Positions 25,785 through 34,477 of a stretch of DNA of 36,108 bases are shown in pieces. Location: contig CAIWDD010000026.1 of assembly GCA_903911355.1 (NCBI GenBank), positions 1 to 36,108 of the forward strand, written 5' to 3'. The position numbers were made by a program, and so were the translations under genes. Every line of letters starts with the position of its first letter. The first letter of the stretch is position 1. Under the pieces are notes generated by a model. It did no database searches, was not told the DNA's origin, and saw nothing but the letters and a program-made list of their open reading frames with translations. The DNA comes from an uncultured Nodularia sp. (GTDB lineage Bacteria > Cyanobacteriota > Cyanobacteriia > Cyanobacteriales > Nostocaceae).

Positions 25785-27059
25785 CTATCGAGAAGCAAAT
25801 TGTGGACCTGGCCAAACTTCTGTAATTTTTTGACCAAAAGTAATAGGCTGATCTGCATCTGTTGTATCTAAAGTCTGACCATCGGTGGTAACTTGCACCA
25901 AAGGCCAGTTTTCTTCTCCCATTTCTCCTGAACGGAAAAGTGCATGATCAGGTTTGTTTTTACTCCAACCCAATAATACGGCTATCTTCTCATGCTCATG
26001 TGCCTCACGAGCAGGAGCAACAGTATTAATGTAATTTTTTTGCAGATCCCAAATGACTGCATGGTCTGTAGAATCGCCTGTGTTGAACTTACCTTTAAAT
26101 TTACGTGCTAAAAAGCGATCGCCTTTTTCTGACCAGCTAACAGGAACTAAAACCCCAATTTGACCACTCATACCAGTATCAGCTACCACTGATGAGTCCT
26201 TTGTGTTCAACAAAGGATCGCTCAGAGGACCGGTTGAAAGCATCACCCGCAAGGTTTTAGCTTGCGTATCTTCCAGAAACATCACACTGGTAACTTTGCT
26301 GTTATACATTTCTGGTTTTACTTCTAGCTGTACCCTACTGTAAACAATATATCTACCATCTGGAGAACTCACAGGCACACTGCGGTAATAGCGAATCCCG
26401 GAACCACCGTTAGCACTAATCGCCTCATGGGTAGCGAGAATCCATTTCCAAGGAATGGGATGGGGGCTTCCTATGGGATCAATGTCTGCTACTTGCGCTT
26501 CATCCAGTTCTTCAATGACAGGTGTTTCTCGCCTGAAAATTTCTGGCAATTGTTGAGGAGTTTTTCTCAATGATTTAGCCATCAGCAATTCATTAGGGAA
26601 CTGTGCATGAAGGCTATTCGCAGGCTGTGGGAATTGTTGCCCTAAATTAAATTTACTCACAGGAGTTTCTGGAATTACTACTAGTTCTCCTCCTGTGAAT
26701 GGTGAAACATGATGGGTATCAATATCTGTTAGCAAAGAGTAAACCCCGTTTTGTAATCTTGACTGTTCCCCAAGAGAAGCCATTAACAATGGCATAGTGG
26801 GAGATTTTGCCGTCAAAGAGATGATGGGAGATGTTGTTAATGCTTCAACTAAATAAGGTTCATTTATACTAGCCACTGTCAATGGAGCAGAGTCAAACTC
26901 TGACCGTGCAGTAGCCATATTTGTGACTGCTTTTGATTGTTTTGCTGAGGTAGAGTGAACCGATACAGCAACTAAGGGGGTGATCAGCATCACCAGAACA
27001 CAATAATTGAGAAATGGTTGGAGGCGGAACCATCCTGATAGCAAGAAGGGTTTGAGCAT
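25785..27059 (-). CDS. Conserved-looking secreted protein of unknown function
   Basis: From ATG 27059 the 424-residue product begins MLKPFLLSGWFRLQPFLNYC and has a hydrophobic segment (FLNYCVLVMLITPLVAVSV) that could be a signal peptide or anchor. Residues 45-190 are Ser/Thr/Pro-rich and low in pattern. The C-terminal half looks folded: IPWKWILATHEAISANGGSG, SPDGRYIVYSRVQLEVKPEM, VSWSEKGDRFLARKFKGKF and HAVIWDLQKN recall beta-propeller blades of the WD40-like/TolB type. I recall this pattern from cyanobacterial hypothetical proteins but cannot name a family. An upstream ATG at 27116 adds 19 residues; the signal segment argues for 27059. Followed by a strong terminator. Confidence 0.75.
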   Translation of the reverse strand: MLKPFLLSGWFRLQPFLNYCVLVMLITPLVAVSVHSTSAKQSKAVTNMATARSEFDSAPLTVASINEPYLVEALTTSPIISLTAKSPTMPLLMASLGEQSRLQNGVYSLLTDIDTHHVSPFTGGELVVIPETPVSKFNLGQQFPQPANSLHAQFPNELLMAKSLRKTPQQLPEIFRRETPVIEELDEAQVADIDPIGSPHPIPWKWILATHEAISANGGSGIRYYRSVPVSSPDGRYIVYSRVQLEVKPEMYNSKVTSVMFLEDTQAKTLRVMLSTGPLSDPLLNTKDSSVVADTGMSGQIGVLVPVSWSEKGDRFLARKFKGKFNTGDSTDHAVIWDLQKNYINTVAPAREAHEHEKIAVLLGWSKNKPDHALFRSGEMGEENWPLVQVTTDGQTLDTTDADQPITFGQKITEVWPGPQFASR

Positions 27060-28001
27060 ATGTGGACTCTGTAGGGAGGAGGGCGTGCTGTGTGAAGAGC
27101 AATACCTAGGCAGCAAGGAAGCAGACGATAATTAGATAATTAAAGATATAACCACAAATTTCTACATTTAACGATTTAAACTGGATAATTTGTTGAAACT
27201 TTGCAGAACTTGACAAAAGTTTAGTCTCATAATAACTTGCACCTGTTTACAGAGAGATTGTGATTGTGTTCGTGGAGGTTTGCCATCAAAAACTCATGCA
27301 GACTAACTCTACAGTTACTAGCTACATACAATATGGTACATGTCCTTACCGTATTGATGATTCCTGCTACGAGAAAGCAGAGTCTGATCAAGGTAAAAGT
27401 CAGGCGTTAGTTCAAAAGTTAAGAAAGATGATGCACAACTCAATAAAACTAAGAAAACAGCTTGACCATCTACCCTAAGATAGAAACTAATATTTCTGGA
27501 AAAATTGCGGTATCGCAATCTCATGAGTTCGATAAACACAACTAAACTCTTAACCAAATAGGGGTTAAACCCATCACACAGATTGATTCAGTAAACCTAA
27601 AATGACTGGTTGTGAAACATTGCCAAATAGGAAAACTAATACTGCCGAGAGTTCACACCAACTGATTAGCTGTTTAACCCACTATATATAGTCTATCAAG
27701 GAAGCTTGATTTTCGCCAATATGAAACCACTTTAACATCAAAAAAATTCATTTTGCAGTGTTACTGCCAATAAGCTTGGTTCATGGACACCGTACCCTCG
27801 GTAACGGGGTGATTTATCAGGACATCTAACGCCAGATTATTTATCCGTGTTTTGATTTAGTAGGCAACTACTACTAAGTACATCAGTGGGCGAAAATCCT
27901 ATAGAATTATCTAAATTGGTTTTGAGTCAGGACTTTATTTGTATTTTGTCCTGGGGGAAAGACAAATCATTTCAGATGACCTACGTAACAAGTAATAACT
28001 A
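27060..28001. other. Long spacer with at most one weak small gene
   Basis: About 940 bases between a minus-strand gene and fmt. One small plus-strand reading frame (27260-27478) is listed separately. A weak 6-bp stem TTAACC/GGTTAA lies at 27550-27568. No tRNA or mobile element end was recognised. The fmt promoter should lie in the last 200 bases. Confidence 0.5.
27260..27478 (+). CDS. Possible small protein (72 residues), unrecognised
   Basis: The frame opens at a GTG at 27260; an internal ATG at 27296 would give 60 residues starting MQTNSTVTSYIQYGTCPYRI. The C-terminal part is basic and helical (LVQKLRKMMHNSIKLRKQLDHLP) and two or three cysteines occur (GTCPYR, DSCYEK). No family is recognised. 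The composition looks more protein-like than the overlapping opposite-strand frame, but no good ribosome site stands at the right distance from either start (GGAGGT is 20 bases before the ATG). Treat as a candidate only. Confidence 0.3.
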   Translation: MIVFVEVCHQKLMQTNSTVTSYIQYGTCPYRIDDSCYEKAESDQGKSQALVQKLRKMMHNSIKLRKQLDHLP

Positions 28002-29003
28002 ATGAAAATAGTATTTTTTGGAACACCTCACTTCGCCGTTCCTACCCTAGAAAAATTACTAAATCAACCAGAGTTTGAGATTTTAGCAGTTGTCACCCAA
28101 CCTGATAAACGCCGTGAACGGGGAAATAAATTAATCCCTTCCCCCATCAAAACCGTTGCTACTGACCATAACTTGCCTGTATGGCAACCACCACGGATTA
28201 AAAAGGATACTGAGACTTTAAGCCAACTTCAACAGTCTGATGCAGATGTCTTTGTGGTGGTGGCCTATGGACAGATTTTGTCAGCAGAAATATTGGATAT
28301 ACCCAGGTTAGGTTGTATTAACGTCCATGGCTCGATTTTACCTAAGTATCGTGGTGCAGCACCAATTCAGTGGTGTCTCTATAACGGTGAAAAGGAAACG
28401 GGAATCACCACAATGTTAATGGATGTAGGAATGGATACGGGAGCGATGTTATTGAAGGCAAGTACACCCATTGCATTGCTAGATAATTCCCAGGATTTAG
28501 CTCAGAGGCTATCTGTAATGGGTGGAGATTTATTAGTAGAAACTTTATTCCATTGGCAAAATCAAGAAATTGAACCTGTTCCTCAAGATGACTCAGAAGC
28601 GACTTACGCGCCTTTGATTACAAAGCAAAACTACACATTAGACTGGTCAAAGACTGCTATTCAATTACACAACCAAATTAGAGGCTTTTACCCCAACTGT
28701 ACAACCACCTTTCGTGATCAAGGAATAAAAATTATTGCCTCTATTCCCATTGGGGATGCTTACTGTGACGATTCGACAACTGAAATAAAAGAAATATACG
28801 AAAAATTACCTGATTTATCAACCAGATCAGGGAGTATAGGAGAAGTGGTAAGCATCGCCAAGGGAATTGGCCCTATTGCCCAAACTGGTCAGGGGTTGCT
28901 ACTTGTACGAGAGGTTCAGTTAGCGGGTAAACGTCCCCAGTCGGGATGGGATTTTGTCAATGGTAACCGTTTAATTGTGGGCGAAGTATTAGGGAATTGT
29001 TGA
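28002..29003 (+). CDS. fmt: Methionyl-tRNA formyltransferase
   Basis: Formylates initiator Met-tRNA using 10-formyltetrahydrofolate. The 333-residue protein shows the N-terminal formyltransferase domain with Asn107, His109 and the signature [18 protein letters not shown], and Asp145 in DVGMDTGAM, all catalytic. The C-terminal OB-like tRNA-binding domain starts near [18 protein letters not shown] and ends [15 protein letters not shown] peptide deformylase gene, often adjacent in other bacteria, is not beside it. The stop lies three bases from the stop of a convergent gene. Confidence 0.97.
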   Translation: MKIVFFGTPHFAVPTLEKLLNQPEFEILAVVTQPDKRRERGNKLIPSPIKTVATDHNLPVWQPPRIKKDTETLSQLQQSDADVFVVVAYGQILSAEILDIPRLGCINVHGSILPKYRGAAPIQWCLYNGEKETGITTMLMDVGMDTGAMLLKASTPIALLDNSQDLAQRLSVMGGDLLVETLFHWQNQEIEPVPQDDSEATYAPLITKQNYTLDWSKTAIQLHNQIRGFYPNCTTTFRDQGIKIIASIPIGDAYCDDSTTEIKEIYEKLPDLSTRSGSIGEVVSIAKGIGPIAQTGQGLLLVREVQLAGKRPQSGWDFVNGNRLIVGEVLGNC

Positions 29004-29006
29004 CAC

Positions 29007-29372
29007 CTAACTTCTCACTTCTATTTGTTCGTAGAAACGACAAGACTCACACGGTCCGTCCGGGTTGACAGCACAGCGGATGATTTCTGACTGTGCATTA
29101 TAGATACAGGTCGCATCACCTATTACCCAGCGTCCCTTGACTAAGGTTTTCTCTGTTGGTCTTTTGGCTGACTGTACGTAAAGGGCTATATTCCGCAAGT
29201 GGTAACGTCCCGATTTAAATTGGTATCTGTGGCGGCGTTCTAATACCGCATAAGTTTTACCTTCAAAATCGACATAGTTTCCTGGTTGGGGTGTCCAATC
29301 AAGTTGGACTCTACCGAGTGACTGGTGACCATGTGTCAGAATCACCTCAGTTGCTAAAGACTCTGGCTCCAT
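29007..29372 (-). CDS. DUF6464-like cyanobacterial protein of unknown function
   Basis: A 121-residue protein with a compact beta-rich part (LGRVQLDWTPQPGNYVDFEG then YAVLERRHRYQFKSGRYHLR) and a C-terminal cysteine cluster (CIYNAQ, CAVNPDGPCESC, giving four cysteines) that could bind a metal. The pattern matches my memory of a cyanobacterium-restricted family called DUF6464. Function unknown. It is convergent with fmt and divergent from psaC. Confidence 0.7.
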   Translation of the reverse strand: MEPESLATEVILTHGHQSLGRVQLDWTPQPGNYVDFEGKTYAVLERRHRYQFKSGRYHLRNIALYVQSAKRPTEKTLVKGRWVIGDATCIYNAQSEIIRCAVNPDGPCESCRFYEQIEVRS

Positions 29373-30029
<657 letters not shown>

Positions 30030-30072
30030 GGAATTGACTTTGAATTCCTGATTTGGTTGACAATTTACGATT

Positions 30073-30115
30073 GTAGGGTGGACATGTTCACCCTACGACA
30101 TTTTTATTTTTTTTT
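30073..30115 (+). terminator. psaC intrinsic terminator
   Basis: GTAGGGTG (30073-30080) and CACCCTAC (30089-30096) form an 8-bp stem around an 8-base loop, followed by a T-rich run from 30101. It is 44 bases after the psaC stop. Confidence 0.85.
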
Positions 30116-30154
30116 AGGAAAAGTAAAAAACCATTACCATAGCTGGTAGCATAG

Positions 30155-30177
30155 GGAGCTAATTGCTCCTTTTTTTT
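30155..30177 (+). terminator. Second intrinsic terminator upstream of glmS
   Basis: GGAGC (30155-30159), loop TAATT, GCTCC (30165-30169) and eight Ts (30170-30177) make a clean rho-independent terminator 71 bases before the glmS start. Because a separate terminator already closes psaC, this one could end a short RNA starting after 30115, or act as an attenuator in the glmS leader. Confidence 0.75.
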
Positions 30178-30248
30178 GGGAGAGAATGCCGCTGTTCTGC
30201 TGGCAACTAGACTAGATTGCAGTATATTGAAACCAGGTGGTGTCAGTC

Positions 30249-32147
30249 ATGTGTGGAATCGTTGGGTATATAGGCACTCAATCAGCAACAGATATCTTAC
30301 TGGCAGGGCTAGAAAAACTAGAATATCGGGGATACGACTCCGCCGGTATAGCCACCGTATGGGAAGACGAGGTAAAATGTGTTCGCGCCAAAGGAAAACT
30401 ACACAACCTGCGTTCTAAACTCGAACAAATAGCAACTCCTGCCCAAATTGGTATTGGTCACACCCGCTGGGCGACTCATGGTAAACCGGAAGAACACAAC
30501 GCCCATCCCCATATGGACAATAACAAGCGTGTGGCGGTGGTACAAAATGGCATTGTCGAAAACTACCGGGAATTGCGCGAAGAACTTAAACAAAAAGGAC
30601 ACCTGTTTGTTTCCGAAACTGACACCGAAGTAATCCCCCATCTCATAGCCGAATTTCTAAAGCATCCCCCAACGCCCCATCTCCCTACCTCCCCATCTCC
30701 TTTATTAGAAGCAATTCGCCAAGCCGTTAACCATCTTCAGGGTGCATTTGCCATCGCAGTTATTTCTGCTGACCACCCAGATGAGTTGATTGTAGTGCGT
30801 CAACAAGCCCCCTTAGTGATTGGCTTTGGTCAAGGTGAGTTCTTTTGCGCCTCTGACACTCCAGCCATTGTGGCTTATACCCGTGCCATTTTACCGCTAG
30901 AAAACGGCGAAATCGCCCGCATGACACCATTAGGCGTAGAAATTTATAACTTTGCCGGGGATAGGTTGAAAAAACAACCCCGGTTGCTGAATTTGAATCC
31001 CACGATGGTAGAAAAGCAGGGATTCAAACACTTTATGCTCAAAGAAATCCATGAGCAACCGGGGGTAGTTAGAGCTAGTTTAGCTGCTTACTTTCATACT
31101 GGTACTAATTTGACTGAATCAAGGTCACCAATTAACCTCAACTTACCTGATGAATTTTACACAGACCTAGAACAAATTAATATTGTTGCCTGTGGTACAA
31201 GTTGGCACGCAGGATTAATCGGCAAATATTTAATTGAACAACTGGCAGGGATTTCCACTCAAGTACATTATGCTTCTGAGTATCGCTATGCACCTTCACC
31301 CTTAACAGCGAATACGTTAATTATTGGTGTTACCCAATCAGGTGAAACTGCGGATACACTGGCAGCATTAGGTATGGAAAAAGAGCGTCGCCAAGGGAAA
31401 GAAGACAAATATCAAGCCCGATTTTTAGGTATTACTAATCGTCCAGAAAGCAGCCTGGGGTTAATGGTTCCCCATATTATCAATACCTTAGCAGGAATTG
31501 AAATTGGGGTGGCGGCAACAAAAACCTTTGTCGCCCAACTGATGGCATTTTACGCTTTAGCCTTAGATTTAGCCGCCCGTCTTCAGACAGTTTCGCCAGA
31601 GAGGCTAGCAGAAATTATTCACGGGTTGCAGCAAATTCCTCAACAAATTGAGGGGGCTTTAACAAGTCAGGAAACTTTAACCGAACACTTAGCACATGAC
31701 TTTGCTGAAACCAAGGATTTTATCTTTTTGGGGAGGGGGATCAACTTTCCCGTTGCTTTAGAAGGAGCTTTAAAATTAAAGGAAATCAGCTATATTCATG
31801 CTGAAGGTTACCCAGCGGGGGAAATGAAACATGGACCGATTGCTTTATTGGAAGCGAAAGTCCCTGTGGTAGCGATCGCTGTTCCTGGTAGTGTTTATGA
31901 AAAGGTGCTTTCTAATGCCCAAGAAGCCAAAGCCAGAGATTCCCGGTTAATTGGTGTAACTCCCATCCATGATGGCGAAGCTGGGGAAATATTTAACGAT
32001 TTGCTTCCCGTTTCTGATGTAGACGAGCTGTTATCCCCAATTCTCACCGTGATTCCTTTGCAATTGTTAGCTTATCATATTGCCGCCCGTCGTGGTTTGG
32101 ATGTCGATCAACCTCGGAATCTCGCTAAGAGCGTGACGGTGGAATAA
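30249..32147 (+). CDS. glmS: Glutamine--fructose-6-phosphate aminotransferase (isomerizing)
   Basis: Makes glucosamine 6-phosphate, the entry to peptidoglycan and other amino-sugar polymers. From ATG 30249 the protein (632 residues) starts MCGIVGYIG, where Cys2 becomes the N-terminal nucleophile of the glutaminase domain; HTRWATHGKP and NGIVENYRELR follow. Two SIS domains lie in the second half (CGTSWHAGLIG, TQSGETADT, GRGINFPVALEGALKLKE) and the family C terminus DQPRNLAKSVTVE is intact. The upstream ATG at 30237 would bury the catalytic Cys, so it is rejected. A short proline-rich insertion coded by a repeat sits in the glutaminase domain (see repeat at 30675). Confidence 0.98.
   Translation: MCGIVGYIGTQSATDILLAGLEKLEYRGYDSAGIATVWEDEVKCVRAKGKLHNLRSKLEQIATPAQIGIGHTRWATHGKPEEHNAHPHMDNNKRVAVVQNGIVENYRELREELKQKGHLFVSETDTEVIPHLIAEFLKHPPTPHLPTSPSPLLEAIRQAVNHLQGAFAIAVISADHPDELIVVRQQAPLVIGFGQGEFFCASDTPAIVAYTRAILPLENGEIARMTPLGVEIYNFAGDRLKKQPRLLNLNPTMVEKQGFKHFMLKEIHEQPGVVRASLAAYFHTGTNLTESRSPINLNLPDEFYTDLEQINIVACGTSWHAGLIGKYLIEQLAGISTQVHYASEYRYAPSPLTANTLIIGVTQSGETADTLAALGMEKERRQGKEDKYQARFLGITNRPESSLGLMVPHIINTLAGIEIGVAATKTFVAQLMAFYALALDLAARLQTVSPERLAEIIHGLQQIPQQIEGALTSQETLTEHLAHDFAETKDFIFLGRGINFPVALEGALKLKEISYIHAEGYPAGEMKHGPIALLEAKVPVVAIAVPGSVYEKVLSNAQEAKARDSRLIGVTPIHDGEAGEIFNDLLPVSDVDELLSPILTVIPLQLLAYHIAARRGLDVDQPRNLAKSVTVE
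30675..30700 (+). repeat. Direct repeat inside glmS coding an in-frame insertion
   Basis: CCCCATCTCC occurs at 30675-30684 and again at 30691-30700. It encodes a PPTPHLPTSPSP-like segment between FLKH and LLEAIRQAVNHLQ, a place where GlmS proteins vary. The base pattern is that of cyanobacterial heptamer-type tandem repeats normally seen between genes. Confidence 0.6.
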
Positions 32148-32583
32148 TTTTCAATCGGGTTCAGTTAATGCTGTGGAAACATCAGCCTCTGGTGTTGTCT
32201 CTAAGTCAACCGCATCCGGTAACCTCAATCAGCAAGTGATTTCTAGCCGACAGATATCAGCAGACGGTTGAATTTATCAGTTCATTAGTGCTAAAATTGT
32301 TTTTTTGGGTAATGCTTTGTCCAGTGGGTGAGGCAATGTAGCAGGAGTACTGCCTGTGATTATTGATTTAACCCATAATCTCCCGTGATTAATGCGCGGG
32401 AGAGTGGTTTTAACTGCAATTACTTAGATCAGTAATTGTCAAGTAAATTTTTTACCCCAAAGTTAATAATAACTTTTTGCGGATCTCTCTAAAGATTTTT
32501 GAAAGGCTGCAATAGTCTGTTTCAAAATCAATATCAAGATTTTCGTTTTTTTATTGTCCAGGTTTGCAATTCTTGAACTTAAT
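32148..32583. other. Spacer after glmS with a hairpin
   Basis: No gene was recognised in 436 bases. A stem TCTCCCG (32379-32385) / CGGGAGA (32397-32403) with an 11-base loop may be a transcript end for glmS, although it lies 230 bases past the stop. An open stretch near 32150-32270 (ETSASGVVSKSTASGNLNQQ in one frame) has no start and no recognised homology. Confidence 0.4.
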
Positions 32584-32841
32584 ATGAAACTAATCAAAAA
32601 ATCTGAAAAGCTTCTCCTCGACAAAATCAAGTTGATGGAGGAAGCAGAAGAACAAGGTTTTCCAGCAGACACTGTTAATGTCTCAGAAGCTGTGGTTGAG
32701 GAATATCCGGAATATATAGAGAATGGACAGATTAACTACATTCCTGTACGTACTCATCCCATAGTCCAATCTCTTGGTAACTCAGGTTGGCAAGTTTCCG
32801 ATATTTGGAAGGATGTCAGGGTAGATAACTTTTCCAGTTGA
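32584..32841 (+). CDS. Small unrecognised acidic protein
   Basis: The 85-residue product starts MKLIKKSEKLLLDKIKLMEEA, an amphipathic helix, and continues with an acidic middle (SEAVVEEYPEYIENGQ) and a C terminus SGWQVSDIWKDVRVDNFSS. I do not recognise the family. A TTG-initiated form from 32554 is possible, but the ATG is more natural. It precedes an XRE-type regulator by 279 bases on the same strand; a toxin-antitoxin or phage-like pair can be imagined but nothing in the sequence shows it. Confidence 0.55.
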   Translation: MKLIKKSEKLLLDKIKLMEEAEEQGFPADTVNVSEAVVEEYPEYIENGQINYIPVRTHPIVQSLGNSGWQVSDIWKDVRVDNFSS

Positions 32842-32871
32842 GAGAAGCAGTAATTAAATCTGTGCATTTGT

Positions 32872-32911
32872 CCCACGCCTATAAGGAGTGGGTTTCCGGC
32901 TCTCATAGGCG
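32872..32911 (+). promoter_or_regulatory. Two mutually exclusive hairpins between the small gene and the XRE gene
   Basis: CCCAC (32872-32876) can pair with GTGGG (32888-32892), or CGCCTAT (32876-32882) with ATAGGCG (32905-32911). The arms overlap, so only one structure can form at a time. It could be a terminator of the small gene or an element relic; no U-run follows. Confidence 0.4.
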
Positions 32912-33120
32912 CAAAAGTGTTGATTTTACTTATCCATTACCGCTGAAATTTATGGGGAAATATGGTAGTGTATATTTTATTAAAGCTTTTATAGATAGTC
33001 TCAGCAAAAACAATTAAGTATATATAGTGTAAAGAAAAAAAATTAGTAATTTTCTAGGCTTTATTTTCTTTTGGTGATAGAATATACGACTGATATAGAT
33101 AAAATAAAAGTGCTGTAGCT

Positions 33121-33453
33121 GTGAAAAAGAAGCCAAAACCAAGGATAGCTTCGCTCCGTGAAAAAGCAGGGCTAACTCAACTTGAACTCTCTCGTCTTGT
33201 AGGCGTAACTGAAAGCACGATTCAGAACTGGGAAAGCGGTAGAACTGGGATAGAGCATATTGAAAGAATTATTAGGTTTTGCAAAGCTTTGAATTGCCAA
33301 GTTGAAGACCTGATTGAACGTGGGAGTGATTCACCTCACAATTTTACACATCAACCAAATTCATTACGTGACATCCATAATCTGCTGGGTACTGAAGATT
33401 CAGCATACCCTTCTTATCCTCTGAGTGAAGAGGAAGCAGCCAATTGGAAATAG
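33121..33453 (+). CDS. XRE-family helix-turn-helix regulator
   Basis: The 110-residue product starts at a GTG and has a canonical Cro/C1-type domain (about 9-62): IASLREKAGLTQLELSRLVG with the recognition helix TESTIQNWESGR, then IIRFCKALNCQVEDLIE. The C-terminal 45 residues are unstructured and polar. It probably binds an operator as a dimer. Its target is unknown; the preceding small gene and the repeat region directly downstream are candidates. A GTG start with weak ribosome site suggests low expression. Confidence 0.85.
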   Translation: MKKKPKPRIASLREKAGLTQLELSRLVGVTESTIQNWESGRTGIEHIERIIRFCKALNCQVEDLIERGSDSPHNFTHQPNSLRDIHNLLGTEDSAYPSYPLSEEEAANWK

Positions 33454-33705
33454 TTGGCTTTGTATCCTAAGTTCATAAAAATATCGCGGTAAGCGGGAAA
33501 CTCAGCGGATTTAGCCCTGAGAGAGAAGCGACTTGGTGGTTAAAACCACCGTGGTCTTTTCTGGTCAAAAGTAGCCAGTAAGCTAGGCTTAGACTTTAGC
33601 CGACTGGGTAGACGGTTTTTGACCATCGTAGCGAGAGTAAGACTGTGGGCTTAGACCTAAAGTTACTCTGTCAGCAGAATCTCAGTATCTTTAGACCTGA
33701 GAGTG
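33454..33705. other. Structured non-coding region bounded by two related stem-loops
   Basis: Two 23-base segments at 33501-33523 and 33681-33703, exactly 180 bases apart, match at 18 positions; both have CTCAG and CTGAG arms with a TTTAG in the loop. Between them lie a perfect hairpin GGTGGTT/AACCACC (33535-33550) and GGCTTAGAC repeated at about 33577 and 33649. The last stem-loop, preceded by CAGAAT and followed by GAGTGTTAAA, resembles the right end of cyanobacterial IS605-type tnpB elements, so this may be a relic or orphan guide-RNA end. It could also end the transcript of the deacetylase gene that stops at 33706. Confidence 0.5.
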
Positions 33706-34407
33706 TTAAACTGAATTCTTGGCTGTGAAGTCATGGTTGTTTTTTTGCTCCCAAAGAGTATCAATAGTCACAAATTCATAGCCTTGATCTATTAATTGCG
33801 GAATTAGTGCTTGGATAGTGACAGCAACATCCTGTCCACCACAAGCACCATCATGCAAAACAATTAGTGAACCGTTCCGCACTTGTTTAAGAACTCGTCG
33901 GACTACAGTAGCTCCTCCCGGCCTTACCCAGTCTTCTGGTACAACACTCCACATAACTGGGCGGTAATTCCATTTAAAGAATAATTGTAAAGTTTGGGGT
34001 GTAAACAAACCGTTGGGGGGTCGAACATCACACACTTGTTCGGGTGTCAATTCACAAGCATTGTAGATCGCAGCTTGAGTTCTTTTTAAACTTTCTTGCA
34101 GGTGATTTGGGGAGAGGGTGGGAAAAGAACGATGATCATAACCATGTAATCCGATCCAGTGTCCGCGATCGCATATGGCTTTGACAATAGCTGGGGAACG
34201 ATTAACACAAGCACCCAAGCAAAAAAAGCTGGACTTGACATTGTAGCGGTCTAATACTGCCAATACTTGGGGTGTGTATTCCGGGTGAGGTCCATCATCA
34301 AAAGTCAGAGCGATCGCTTTATAATCACGATTACCACTCCAAAGACAGTTAGGAAAACTGGGTTGGAGAATGCGATAAAACAACGGGAATAGCGGAGCTA
34401 ACTGCAT
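33706..34407 (-). CDS. NodB-type polysaccharide deacetylase
   Basis: The 233-residue protein has the first motif TFDDGPHP with the catalytic base and metal Asp, the metal His pair in LHGYDHRS, the third motif RPPNG and the later motif SLIVLHDG. This is the carbohydrate esterase family 4 layout; substrates include chitin-like or peptidoglycan N-acetyl sugars. No clear signal peptide or anchor is seen, apart from a mildly hydrophobic N terminus (LAPLFPLFYRIL), so its location is uncertain. The gene is divergent from an NagX-like acyltransferase, which also acts on amino sugars. Confidence 0.92.
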   Translation of the reverse strand: MQLAPLFPLFYRILQPSFPNCLWSGNRDYKAIALTFDDGPHPEYTPQVLAVLDRYNVKSSFFCLGACVNRSPAIVKAICDRGHWIGLHGYDHRSFPTLSPNHLQESLKRTQAAIYNACELTPEQVCDVRPPNGLFTPQTLQLFFKWNYRPVMWSVVPEDWVRPGGATVVRRVLKQVRNGSLIVLHDGACGGQDVAVTIQALIPQLIDQGYEFVTIDTLWEQKNNHDFTAKNSV

Positions 34408-34477
34408 CTTAACTTACTTGTAGCTTCTGCTAATCTAGCGCGTAAAAAATCAAATATTCATATATAAAATCTACCCT

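Noticed and set aside
27318-27557. Minus-strand 79-residue frame in the spacer before fmt
   Set aside because: No ribosome site or recognisable pattern, and it overlaps a slightly better plus-strand candidate.
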